A DNA stretch of 64,000 nt, taken from positions 558,001-622,000 of the forward strand of contig NZ_CWHU01000005.1 in the NCBI RefSeq assembly GCF_001182725.1, read 5' to 3'. How positions within the stretch are numbered: the first letter of the stretch is position 1; every line of letters starts with the position of its first letter. This document shows positions 9,087 to 16,687 of the stretch, one piece after another. The stretch is from Anaerococcus jeddahensis. Lineage in GTDB: Bacteria > Bacillota > Clostridia > Tissierellales > Peptoniphilaceae. The position numbers and the translations under genes were made by a program. The notes below the pieces were generated by a model. The model saw only the letters and a program-made list of their open reading frames with translations. It was not told the origin of the DNA and ran no database searches.

Positions 9087-9114
9087 TTTACAAAATAAAA
9101 AAAAGTGATAAAAT
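9087..9114 (+). promoter_or_regulatory. promoter of rnpB
   Basis: TTTACA (9087-9092) and TAAAAT (9109-9114) are 16 bp apart, placing the start near 9121 at the 5' base of RNase P RNA helix P1. Confidence 0.65.
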
Positions 9115-9120
9115 ATCTAA

Positions 9121-9452
9121 TGGAGTAAATTGAATAATCGCGTCAAGTACGAGGAAAGTCCGTGCACCACAGAGTAAGGATGCTAGATAACGTCTAGTAA
9201 GGGTGACCTTCAGGCAAGTGCAAAAGAAAGTATACCGCCAAAATTTTTTGGTAAGGGTGGAACGGTGAGGTAAGAGCTCACCAGATAATTAGTGATAATT
9301 ATGCTGTGTAAACCCCATCCGGTGCAAGAACAAAAGGGACATTAGGTTTTCTACTCGAAACGGTCCAGTATGGTAGTTCGCTTGAGCTAATTGGTGACAA
9401 TTAGCCTAGATAGATGATTATTTTTAACAGAACACGGCTTACAGATTTACTC
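9121..9452 (+). ncRNA. rnpB: RNase P RNA
   Basis: The conserved core GAGGAAAGTCCGTGCACC (from 9151) and the 3' ACAGAACACGGCTTAC (from 9427) are the paired universal elements that form helix P4. The ends close as P1, with GAGTAAAT at the 5' side and ATTTACTC at the 3' side. The roughly 330-nt length suits a bacterial RNase P RNA, which trims the 5' leaders of tRNA precursors with protein RnpA. It has its own promoter and terminator. End positions are from P1 pairing and could shift by a few bases. Confidence 0.96.
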
Positions 9453-9469
9453 TTAATTTTTAAATTTAG

Positions 9470-9498
9470 CTATCCATTTATTTGGATAGTTTTTTTTT
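9470..9498 (+). terminator. terminator after rnpB
   Basis: CTATCCA (9470-9476) and TGGATAG (9483-9489) form the stem, followed by nine T residues. Confidence 0.85.
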
Positions 9499-9641
9499 AT
9501 TTTTTTAAAAAATAAAATTGTAACAATTCATAAAAAAAATTAAAATAAGTTACTAAAATAAATTTAATTATGTAAATATTTATATAAATTGGGTTTGTAC
9601 AAGTGTTTTCATAAATTAATATAAAAAAAATGGATAAAAAG

Positions 9642-9658
9642 TGTAAATTTTTTGTAAC
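9642..9658 (+). promoter_or_regulatory. WalR (YycF) box candidate
   Basis: TGTAAA (9642-9647), five bases, then TGTAAC (9653-9658) fit the WalR consensus TGTWAH-N5-TGTWAH exactly. The site ends six bases before the -35 of the NlpC/P60 gene, a position used for activation. WalRK controls peptidoglycan hydrolases in Bacillota, and the downstream gene encodes one. The rest of the 9498-9745 gap is AT-rich with no other feature I can name. Confidence 0.55.
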
Positions 9659-9664
9659 TTATTA

Positions 9665-9693
9665 TTGACTATTTTGTCAAAAAGATATATCAT
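9665..9693 (+). promoter_or_regulatory. promoter of the NlpC/P60 gene
   Basis: TTGACT (9665-9670) and TATCAT (9688-9693) are 17 bp apart. The -35 is part of a small palindrome, TTGAC-N6-GTCAA (9665-9680), which might bind a regulator. A leader of about 45 nt follows before GGAGG. Confidence 0.55.
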
Positions 9694-9745
9694 TATTTTA
9701 GATTTCATAACAGAGTAGAAAAATATATTTTGACGGAGGAAGAAG

Positions 9746-11446
9746 ATGAGTAAGAAAAATATTGGATCGACTATAGGAGTATTAGCTGCAGTAACAATTG
9801 GCGCGACAGCTTATGCTTCAACGATTAATAATTTAGATAAAGAAGATCAATCAAAGAAAGTATTAGATAATAATGTTTCTTTTATTGAAAAAGAATATGC
9901 GTCAAAAGTTAAATCTGTAAAAAAAGATTATTCTAATGAAGTTAAAAATACAAAATTTGCAGAAAAAGCTGAAAACAATGAAGATGCTAAATTATCAAAA
10001 GTTAGAAATTTAGCTGATCCATCTATAATAGAATCATCTAGTGAAGATGCTATAGTTGAAGCTGTAGATAAAAAAATTGAAGAAAATAAAGCTGAAGACA
10101 ATAAGGAAGAAAATACAGTAAGTCAAGTTTTAGAAGAAAGCTCAATAATTGAAAAATTTGTAGCTGTAGATTCATTAAATCTTAGATCTTCTAAATCTGA
10201 TCAAGAAAATAACGTAATAGATGTATTAAGCAAAAATAATAAAGTTAAAGGTATAGTTGAAGATGGTTGGTTAAAAACTGATAATGGATACATAAAATTA
10301 GACTTTTTATCTGATCAAGCCGTAGAAGTTACTGAAGTTGAACAAGCTAGCACTGAAGATGTTCTTGCCCAAGAAGAAGCTAAAAAAGCTGAAGAAGCAA
10401 AAGCTCAAGAAGAGGCTAAAAGAGCTGAAGAAGCAAAGGCTCAAGAAGAAGCTAAAAAAGCTGAAGAAGCAAAGGCTCAAAAAGAAGCTGAAAATCAAAT
10501 GGCACAAGCAACAAGTTTTACAGGTTGGGTAAATGTTAATGCTCTTAATTTAAGAAGCAATGCAAATACAAATTCTAGTATACTTGGCGCATTTACTAAG
10601 GGTGATAAAGTATCAGGAACACTTGAAAATGGTTGGTTAAAAGTTAACCACAATGGACAAGTAGCATACATTTCAGCTGATTATCTTTCAAATACAGAAG
10701 TTAAAAAACCTGTAGTTGAAAATAAACAAGAAACAAAAACTCAAAATAATCAACAAGCTCCAGCACCTGCAAAAAAAGAAAATACAGTTCAATCTCAAGC
10801 ATACACTGGTTGGGTTAATACTGCTGCATTGAATGTAAGAGCAGGAGCATCAACTTCAAACAATATAATTGGAAATTATACAATGGGTGATAAAGTTAGC
10901 GGACAATTAGCTAACGGTTGGTTAAAAGTAAATTACAATGGACAAACAGGATACGTAAGTGCAAACTTATTATCAAATACTGAAGTATCAAAACCACAAC
11001 AAGTTGTACAAAATACTACACAAACTAGAAATGTACAAGCTCAACAAGCATCTGTTCAACAAGCCCCACAAGTATCAGCAAGTGGACAAGCTGTAGCAAA
11101 TATAGCTTCATCATTAGTCGGAAATCCTTACGTTTGGGGTGGAACCGCACCTGGTGGATTTGATTGTTCTGGATTAGTTCAATACGTTTATAAACAAGTT
11201 GGAGTTAATATTGCTAGAACAACTTCTGGACAAGCTGGAAATGGATATGCAGTAAGTCTAGGAAATCTTCAAGCGGGAGATATTTTGTTATTCTCATACA
11301 ATGGTGGAGTAGATCACGTAGGTATAGTAACAGATTCTAGTGGAAATTTTGTTCACGCATCAACACCAAGCACAGGGGTTTGTACAGGTAATGTATATGA
11401 TCCTTGGTATAAAGCAGTTAATGTTGGAGTAAGAAGAATATTTTAA
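9746..11446 (+). CDS. secreted SH3-domain / NlpC-P60 peptidoglycan endopeptidase
   Basis: A 566-residue exported cell-wall hydrolase. The signal peptide spans about residues 1-25 (AAVTIGATAYA). A first bacterial SH3 domain lies at about 134-192, followed by a charged helical repeat at 208-250. Two further SH3 domains, near-copies of each other, lie at about 255-315 and 352-410; a Gln-rich linker then leads to the C40 domain. Catalytic residues are Cys474 (DCSG), His524 (DHVGI) and His537 (VHAS). It should cut D-Glu-diamino acid type bonds in stem peptides. Strong GGAGG start; monocistronic; promoter bears a WalR-like box. Confidence 0.93.
   Translation: MSKKNIGSTIGVLAAVTIGATAYASTINNLDKEDQSKKVLDNNVSFIEKEYASKVKSVKKDYSNEVKNTKFAEKAENNEDAKLSKVRNLADPSIIESSSEDAIVEAVDKKIEENKAEDNKEENTVSQVLEESSIIEKFVAVDSLNLRSSKSDQENNVIDVLSKNNKVKGIVEDGWLKTDNGYIKLDFLSDQAVEVTEVEQASTEDVLAQEEAKKAEEAKAQEEAKRAEEAKAQEEAKKAEEAKAQKEAENQMAQATSFTGWVNVNALNLRSNANTNSSILGAFTKGDKVSGTLENGWLKVNHNGQVAYISADYLSNTEVKKPVVENKQETKTQNNQQAPAPAKKENTVQSQAYTGWVNTAALNVRAGASTSNNIIGNYTMGDKVSGQLANGWLKVNYNGQTGYVSANLLSNTEVSKPQQVVQNTTQTRNVQAQQASVQQAPQVSASGQAVANIASSLVGNPYVWGGTAPGGFDCSGLVQYVYKQVGVNIARTTSGQAGNGYAVSLGNLQAGDILLFSYNGGVDHVGIVTDSSGNFVHASTPSTGVCTGNVYDPWYKAVNVGVRRIF
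10367..10491 (+). repeat. 36-bp in-frame tandem repeat within the NlpC/P60 gene
   Basis: Three complete 36-bp units encode the 12-residue repeat AQEEAKKAEEAK (with one K-to-R change), followed by a partial unit. The encoded segment is Ala/Glu/Lys-rich, predicted helical, and separates the first SH3 domain from the second. Such a repeat can change in copy number by slippage or recombination. Confidence 0.9.
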
Positions 11447-11460
11447 TTAAAAAATGAAAA

Positions 11461-11484
11461 AAACACCCTGAGGGGTGTTTTTTA
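11461..11484 (+). terminator. terminator after the NlpC/P60 gene
   Basis: AAACACCC (11461-11468) and GGGTGTTT (11473-11480) form a perfect stem with a TGAG loop, then T6. The folD-like ATG begins ten bases later, so read-through may feed that gene. Confidence 0.9.
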
Positions 11485-11493
11485 GGTGGGAAA

Positions 11494-12294
11494 ATGAAAA
11501 TTATAAATTCAAAAGAAATTAAAAAAAATTTATTAGAAAGAATTACTAATTCAAAAAAAAGTAAAAAATTATTAATAATCTCTCAAGGTAAAAATTTATC
11601 AGTTTTACAATATAAAAAAGCTATAATGAAACGATGTGGTGAATTTGAAATAGAATATATAGATAAAAATTTTGAAGATGATAAAAATCATATTGATATT
11701 ATTGAATATTGTAAGAATTTAAAAAATGTTGACGGCTTTATAATCCTTCAACCTTTATCAATTAATACTGATTTAACTTATTTAAGAAAAAACATGCCAT
11801 TTTGTGATTTGGATGGTTTTAGGTATGATTCTTTAGGGAAAATAATGGATAAAAATTTTGAAAATTTACCACAAACTGCAAGATCTATTATTAAATTTAT
11901 AGAATATATGGATATAGATTTAAAAGGTAAGGATATAATAATTGCAAATTCGACAAATGTTATTGGTAAACCCCTGTCTATGTATTTAAATTTTAAAAAA
12001 GCAACAGTAACTTTATTTAATTCTAAATCTATAAATCAAAAATATAAAATCAAAAATGCTGATATTTTTATTTCAGCAATTGGCAAGGCTAATTATTATA
12101 ATCTTGATTATTTTAGAAATGGTCAAATTTTAATAGATGCTGGTACAAGTTTTATGGATGGAAAAATGTATGGTGATATAGATTATAAAAGCATTGAAGA
12201 CTTGGATGTTAAAGTTGTTACATGTAGAAATGGAGTAGGATCTATTACAACTTTATCTTTAATTGAAAGATTGCTTTATAGTGCTAATATTTAA
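11494..12294 (+). CDS. folD: divergent FolD-like methylene-THF dehydrogenase/cyclohydrolase
   Basis: A 266-residue protein with the overall FolD plan. It has an N-terminal catalytic domain with the folate-site CDLDGF (about residues 104-109) and a C-terminal NAD(P) domain with NSTNVIGKPLSMYL (about 151-164) and ADIFISAIGKA. FolD interconverts methylene-, methenyl- and formyl-THF. Several normally fixed motifs differ by manual alignment. The Tyr-x3-Lys catalytic pair reads YKKAI, the QLPLP motif reads LQPLS, PCTP reads PQTA, and the C-terminal PGGVGPMT reads RNGVGSIT. It may be a working but unusual FolD or one with altered activity. RBS AGGTGGG. Confidence 0.8.
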   Translation: MKIINSKEIKKNLLERITNSKKSKKLLIISQGKNLSVLQYKKAIMKRCGEFEIEYIDKNFEDDKNHIDIIEYCKNLKNVDGFIILQPLSINTDLTYLRKNMPFCDLDGFRYDSLGKIMDKNFENLPQTARSIIKFIEYMDIDLKGKDIIIANSTNVIGKPLSMYLNFKKATVTLFNSKSINQKYKIKNADIFISAIGKANYYNLDYFRNGQILIDAGTSFMDGKMYGDIDYKSIEDLDVKVVTCRNGVGSITTLSLIERLLYSANI

Positions 12295-12362
12295 ATAAAT
12301 TTATTTTATAGTATAGTAATAAGAACAATGATTTTTAATATTAATTTATTTAAGGAGTAATA

Positions 12363-13355
12363 ATGCCAATAGTAAATTCAAATGAAGATTTAAAAAGATA
12401 CGAAGAGTTTGTAAAAAATTCACCTTACGGAACCTTTTATCAAGATCCTGCTTGGTCTAAGGTTAAGAATAATTGGACTCATGATTTTGTATATATAGAG
12501 GAAAATAAACAGATTATTGCGGGTATGTCAGTACTTGGAATAAAAAATAAAAATGGTAAACACTTTTTGTACGCACCAAGAGGTCCAGTTTGTGATTTTA
12601 CTGATTATGAATTAGTTGATAGGCTAATTAAAGAGGCTGAAACTCTAAAAGATAAATATAATGCTTTTCTTTTAAGAATTGACCCTCAATTTAAATTTGA
12701 GGAAAGACCAATTTATGAATACAAAAAAATGGGCTATGATTTTAGATCGGTTTGCGATCCTATCCATAGTTTTACTCAACCAAGGTATAATATGGTAATT
12801 GATTTGTCACTCGGTGATGAAGAAAAAATATTCGATAATTTTTCTAGTAAGGGAAGATATAATATTAGAAAATCTATTAAAGCTGGTATTGAAACAAAAA
12901 TTGAAACAAATGAGAAAACATTAGATGATTTTTATGAACTTACTGAGATAATGGCAAAAAGACAAGGGATTACTTACAGACCTAAAGAATATCACAAAAG
13001 ACTTGTTGAAAATTATGGATGTAAAATTTTCTCTTCATATTTTGAGGGAGAAGTTTTGTGCTCATCAATTGTTGTTCCTTATAAGGATGGATTGACTTAT
13101 CTATACGCTGCAAGCTCTAATGAAAAAAGAAATAAAATGCCAAATTATAATATGCTTTGGGAAGAAGTTAAATACGGTGTAAAAAATGGATACAAATCTC
13201 TAGACCTTGGAGGAGTATTTTCTTTAGATAAAAATGATGGCTTATATAGATATAAAGAGCATTTCTGCTACCCAAATAAATACACAGCTTACATTGGTGA
13301 GCTTGATGTTGTGTATGATAGGGATGCTTATAATGAATTTTTGATTACTAAATAG
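12363..13355 (+). CDS. FemAB-family peptidyltransferase (lipid II glycyl/aminoacyltransferase)
   Basis: A 330-residue FemABX-family enzyme that transfers an amino acid from aminoacyl-tRNA to the peptidoglycan stem lysine or a growing cross-bridge at the inner face of the membrane. Visible hallmarks are the N-terminal SPYGTFYQDPAWSKVK, the LYAPRGPVCD strand (about residues 73-82), FSSKGRYNIRKSIKAGIE in the GNAT-like core, and C-terminal LDLGGVFS. Alone it cannot be assigned to the FemX, FemA or FemB position. Good AAGGAG start; its own terminator follows. Confidence 0.88.
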   Translation: MPIVNSNEDLKRYEEFVKNSPYGTFYQDPAWSKVKNNWTHDFVYIEENKQIIAGMSVLGIKNKNGKHFLYAPRGPVCDFTDYELVDRLIKEAETLKDKYNAFLLRIDPQFKFEERPIYEYKKMGYDFRSVCDPIHSFTQPRYNMVIDLSLGDEEKIFDNFSSKGRYNIRKSIKAGIETKIETNEKTLDDFYELTEIMAKRQGITYRPKEYHKRLVENYGCKIFSSYFEGEVLCSSIVVPYKDGLTYLYAASSNEKRNKMPNYNMLWEEVKYGVKNGYKSLDLGGVFSLDKNDGLYRYKEHFCYPNKYTAYIGELDVVYDRDAYNEFLITK

Positions 13356-13394
13356 TTTTGTAAGTTTAATTTGAATATTATATGAATTTTAAGA

Positions 13395-13419
13395 GCAAAC
13401 TCAATTGGGTTTGCCTTTT
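13395..13419 (+). terminator. terminator after the FemAB gene
   Basis: GCAAAC (13395-13400) and GTTTGC (13409-13414) pair, extendable by two G-U/G-C pairs, followed by CTTTTA. Confidence 0.75.
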
Positions 13420-13430
13420 ATTTACAAAAA

Positions 13431-13458
13431 AATAGCTAGATTTTTCTAGCTATTTTTT
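13431..13458. terminator. bidirectional terminator, FemAB / tpx
   Basis: AATAGCTAGA (13431-13440) and TCTAGCTATT (13445-13454) form a perfect 10-bp stem with T-runs on both strands. It backs up the FemAB terminator and ends tpx. Confidence 0.85.
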
Positions 13459-13490
13459 GTGAATTTTTGTGATTTTAAAGATTTATTTTT

Positions 13491-14003
13491 TTAGACTATT
13501 TTTTTTGCGGCTTCTATTGCAGCTTTATAGTCTGGTAGTTGTGTGTTTTGTTCTAGATATTCTACATGAGCTAGTTTGTTATCTTTGTCTACAACGAATA
13601 CTGCTCTGTTTTGTAGTTTTAATTCTTTGATTAAAGTTGCATATTTTTCAGCAAAATCTAGGTAATTATAATCTGATACTGTTTTTACTTGATCTATTCC
13701 TTTTGCTGAGCAAAATCTTGATTGAGCAAATGGTAGGTCGTTTGATATTGTTATAATTGATACGTCAGGACTAATTTCTGCAGCAGCCTTATTGAATTTT
13801 GTTGTTTGAATTTCACAAACAGATGTATCAAGTGATGGCACTACTGAAATTATTTTTATTTTTCCTTCTTCATCTTTGTAAAAATTATATTCTGACAAGT
13901 CGTTATTTATTGCTTTAAAATCAGGTGCAATATCTCCAATCTTTAATTCTTCTCCGATTACTGTAATTTCTTCTTCACCGAATTTTTTCTTTCTTTCTGT
14001 CAT
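13491..14003 (-). CDS. tpx: thiol peroxidase
   Basis: A 170-residue atypical 2-Cys peroxiredoxin of the Tpx group, which reduces H2O2 and alkyl hydroperoxides using thioredoxin. The peroxidatic Cys63 sits in PSLDTSVCEIQT, and the resolving Cys98 in SRFCSAKGI. The start is supported by an AGGAGG on the minus strand. It is a single-gene unit, probably a main antioxidant defence in this anaerobe. Confidence 0.96.
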   Translation of the reverse strand: MTERKKKFGEEEITVIGEELKIGDIAPDFKAINNDLSEYNFYKDEEGKIKIISVVPSLDTSVCEIQTTKFNKAAAEISPDVSIITISNDLPFAQSRFCSAKGIDQVKTVSDYNYLDFAEKYATLIKELKLQNRAVFVVDKDNKLAHVEYLEQNTQLPDYKAAIEAAKKIV

Positions 14004-14090
14004 TTATACCTCCTAAATGTATAATCGTTTCTATATTTATATACCCAGTTTTTTGATTTTTTTGAAAAAATTTAAATTATAATATTATTA

Positions 14091-14119
14091 TTGTCAAATC
14101 CTTTTAAATAAGGTATAAT
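14091..14119 (+). promoter_or_regulatory. promoter of the L25 gene
   Basis: TTGTCA (14091-14096) and TATAAT (14114-14119) have ideal 17-bp spacing, ahead of an AAGGAGG ribosome site. Confidence 0.75.
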
Positions 14120-14157
14120 TAATCAGTATGAAAGTTAGATAAAATAAGGAGGAAACA

Positions 14158-14802
14158 ATGGCAGATATAGTTTTAAAAGCAGAAAATAGAGAAGCTGTCG
14201 GAAAAAATAAAGTTAATAAACTTAGACAACAAGCTATTGTACCAGGTGTTGTATATGGTAAAGATAAAGAAAATATAAATGTACAATTTACTTCAAGAGA
14301 TTTTGAAAAAGTATTATCTCAAGCAGGTACATCTACAATTATTGACTTAGATCTTGATGGAGAAAAGTTACCAGTACTTATTAAAGATTACCAAATGCAC
14401 CCATTCAAATCTCAATTTTTCCATGTAGATTTCCAAGCAATCAATGCAAAAGAAGCAATTAGAGTTACAGTTCCAGTTTACTTAAGTGGAAGAGATGATA
14501 TTAGGGTTGAACCTTCAGTTCTAGTTCAAAATATTGATACTGTTGAAGTTGAATGTTTACCAATGTATATCCCACAATATGCTGAAGTTGTTGTAACAGA
14601 AATGCAAATTGGAGATGCTTTCACAGTAGCTGATCTTGATATTGCTAAAAATGAAAATATCAATATCTTACTTGAAGATGATGAAGTTGTTTGTTCACTT
14701 CAAGAACCTCAAGAAGAAGTTGTTGTTGATGATGAAGAAAGTGAATCTGCAGCTGACGTACCAACTGTTGATGAAACTGAAGAAAAAGAAGACGAAGAAT
14801 AA
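14158..14802 (+). CDS. rplY: 50S ribosomal protein L25 / general stress protein Ctc
   Basis: A 214-residue two-domain L25 (TL5/Ctc type) that binds 5S rRNA. The N-terminal L25 domain spans about residues 4-92 (GKNKVNKLRQQAIVPGVVYG, HVDFQAI). The C-terminal TL5 domain follows to about residue 185 (GDAFTVADLDI) and ends in a strongly acidic tail. This long form is usual in Bacillota. Monocistronic with its own promoter and terminator. Confidence 0.95.
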   Translation: MADIVLKAENREAVGKNKVNKLRQQAIVPGVVYGKDKENINVQFTSRDFEKVLSQAGTSTIIDLDLDGEKLPVLIKDYQMHPFKSQFFHVDFQAINAKEAIRVTVPVYLSGRDDIRVEPSVLVQNIDTVEVECLPMYIPQYAEVVVTEMQIGDAFTVADLDIAKNENINILLEDDEVVCSLQEPQEEVVVDDEESESAADVPTVDETEEKEDEE

Positions 14803-14813
14803 GTCTAAGAAAC

Positions 14814-14839
14814 AAAGACCTTTATGGTCTTTTTTTTTA
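14814..14839 (+). terminator. terminator after the L25 gene
   Basis: AAAGACC (14814-14820) and GGTCTTT (14826-14832) stem with a TTTAT loop, then T8. Confidence 0.88.
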
Positions 14840-14887
14840 CGAAATTTTAATTTGTTTTTCAAATTTTAATCTTTTTTCAATTTATTG

Positions 14888-14893
14888 TATAAT
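14888..14893 (+). promoter_or_regulatory. -10 box of tmk; probable leaderless transcript
   Basis: A perfect TATAAT ends six bases before the tmk ATG at 14900, so transcription should start at or next to the start codon. No good -35 is seen, and no Shine-Dalgarno precedes the ATG. Confidence 0.5.
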
Positions 14894-14899
14894 AAAGTC

Positions 14900-15529
14900 A
14901 TGAAAGGTTTATTAATTGTATTTGAAGGTCCAGATGGTTCTGGAAAAACTACTGTTTTGGAGAAAGTTTATAAGAAACTTTTGCAAGATGGGTATGATAT
15001 ATATAAGTTTAGGGAACCTGGCGGAACGGAAATTTCAGAAAAAATCAGGGAAATTATTTTAGATAATGAAAATATAAAAATGTCATCAAGGTGTGAGGCT
15101 TTATTGTATGCTGCAAGCAGGGCTCAATTGGTTGAAGAAAAACTAAGGCCCTTATTGGAAAAAGGATCAATTATTCTTTGCGATAGGTTTGTAATGAGTT
15201 CTATGTTATATCAGGGTATTGGAAGAGGTCTTGGTATTGACGAGGTTAAAAATATAAATGATTTTGCCATTGGAGAAATAAGAGCTGATTTAACTTTGTT
15301 TTTAAATATAGATTACAAAACTGCTATTGATAGGAAAAGAAGAAATTTCGTATCAGATCGTTTGGAAAATGAAGATGATTCTTTTCACAAAAAAACTTAT
15401 GACGGTTATATTGATTTATCTAAAAAATTTAAGGATGAAATTATTTCGATAGATGCTAACAAAGATGTAGAAACAGTTGTTAATGATTGTTTAGATGTAA
15501 TTAAAACTTATTTAAAGGAGAAAAAATGA
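14900..15529 (+). CDS. tmk: thymidylate kinase
   Basis: A 209-residue dTMP kinase (dTMP to dTDP). The P-loop FEGPDGSGKTT spans residues 8-18; the base-binding block has FREPGGTEISE; the DRF motif is in CDRFVMSSMLYQG. I start at the ATG at 14900, which gives the normal MKGLLIVFEG family N-terminus. The TTG at 14885 would lie in the -10 box. It heads the operon tmk-darA-holB-ricT, which matches the Bacillus order except that yaaR is absent. It overlaps darA by 4 bp. Confidence 0.95.
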   Translation: MKGLLIVFEGPDGSGKTTVLEKVYKKLLQDGYDIYKFREPGGTEISEKIREIILDNENIKMSSRCEALLYAASRAQLVEEKLRPLLEKGSIILCDRFVMSSMLYQGIGRGLGIDEVKNINDFAIGEIRADLTLFLNIDYKTAIDRKRRNFVSDRLENEDDSFHKKTYDGYIDLSKKFKDEIISIDANKDVETVVNDCLDVIKTYLKEKK

Positions 15530-15855
15530 AACTTTTAATAGCTATAGTTCAAGATGCAGATGCAAACTTTTTGATGGATTCTTTGACAGATAAGAGATAT
15601 AGGGTTACAAAACTTGCAACAACAGGTGGATTTTTAAGAGAAGGAAATACTACACTTCTTATAGGAATTGAAGAAGAAAATCTTGAAGAAGTAAAACAAA
15701 TTATTGAAGATAATTGTAAAAAAAGAACAACCCAATCATCAATTATAAATCCTACAGCAGATTCTCCACTTTTGGCAACAAGTGCACCAGTAGATGTAAA
15801 TGTTGGAGGAGCTACAGTATTTATTTTAGATGTTGACCAATATATAAGAATCTAA
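15526..15855 (+). CDS. darA: cyclic-di-AMP receptor, PII-like (DarA/PstA, YaaQ)
   Basis: A 109-residue PII-like trimer-forming protein that binds c-di-AMP. It begins MKLLIAIVQDADA and carries the T-loop-containing segment TKLATTGGFLREGNTTLLIGIE (the Thr and Arg contacts in known structures) and a C-terminal GGATVFILDVDQY. Its partner and output are unknown in most species. Overlaps tmk by 4 bp (ATGA) and is followed one base later by holB. Confidence 0.93.
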   Translation: MKLLIAIVQDADANFLMDSLTDKRYRVTKLATTGGFLREGNTTLLIGIEEENLEEVKQIIEDNCKKRTTQSSIINPTADSPLLATSAPVDVNVGGATVFILDVDQYIRI

Positions 15856-15856
15856 A

Positions 15857-16687
15857 ATGACAGAAATTTTAAAAAATCAAATAGAAAATGTCAAACTTTC
15901 CAATGCCTATATTTTTGAATCTAGAAATTCCACATATAATCTAGAAAAGGCATTGGAATTTTCTACGCATGTCTTTAATAAATATGGCATTGATACAAAA
16001 CTTGAAGAAAATTCTGATTTTGAAATAATTGAAAAAGATGAAAAGGAAAAAAATATAAGTATAAAAACCATTAGGTATTTAATAAAAGATATGTATCTTA
16101 GGCCTACTAATGGGAAAATTAAAATTTACGTGATTAAGGATAGTGAAAATTTAAGTATTGAAAGCTCAAATGCTCTTTTAAAAAGTATTGAAGAGGCAAA
16201 ATCTTACATTATCCTTATATTTACAACAAATAATGCTCATAGTTTGCTCAAAACTATAAGGTCAAGATGTCAAATTATTAATTTTAAAAGTCAGGTAGAA
16301 AATGAATTTGTAGATAAGGAAAAACTATCTTATGTATTAAGTGAGATAATTTCTGGAAATTTTTCTTTTTATTATAAAAATAAAGATTTTTTTGCCAAAG
16401 CGAAAGACTATAAAGAAGAATTATTTGGAGAAATTTTAAATTTTTTTAATAATTTGGTAAAATTAAAATACTATAAAAATAATTTAAATGAAAATCAGAA
16501 AATACTGTTTTATCTTAGAAAAATAGAAAAATTACCTTTTGATTCTATTGATAGGATAATAAAAAAAATTGAGCAAATAACAAAAGGATTTAAAAATAAT
16601 GCAAATTTCGACATGTCAGTTGAAAATTTCCTTATTTTTATTTATAGAGAGGGGAAGAGTATTGAAGGTAGTAGGGGTAAGCTTTAA
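15857..16687 (+). CDS. holB: DNA polymerase III subunit delta'
   Basis: A 276-residue clamp-loader subunit. It has the clamp-loader fold signatures SSNALLKSIEEAKSYIILIFTTNN (about residues 97-120) and the SRC motif in TIRSRCQII. No Walker A is present, as expected for delta', which does not hydrolyse ATP. It is shorter and more divergent than B. subtilis HolB. Operon position between darA and ricT supports the call. Confidence 0.88.
   Translation: MTEILKNQIENVKLSNAYIFESRNSTYNLEKALEFSTHVFNKYGIDTKLEENSDFEIIEKDEKEKNISIKTIRYLIKDMYLRPTNGKIKIYVIKDSENLSIESSNALLKSIEEAKSYIILIFTTNNAHSLLKTIRSRCQIINFKSQVENEFVDKEKLSYVLSEIISGNFSFYYKNKDFFAKAKDYKEELFGEILNFFNNLVKLKYYKNNLNENQKILFYLRKIEKLPFDSIDRIIKKIEQITKGFKNNANFDMSVENFLIFIYREGKSIEGSRGKL

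Noticed and set aside
10307-10532. Leu/Phe- and Lys/Leu-rich frames on both strands over the 36-bp repeat
   Set aside because: They are frame-shifted and antisense readings of the AQEEAKKAEEAK repeat, not genes.
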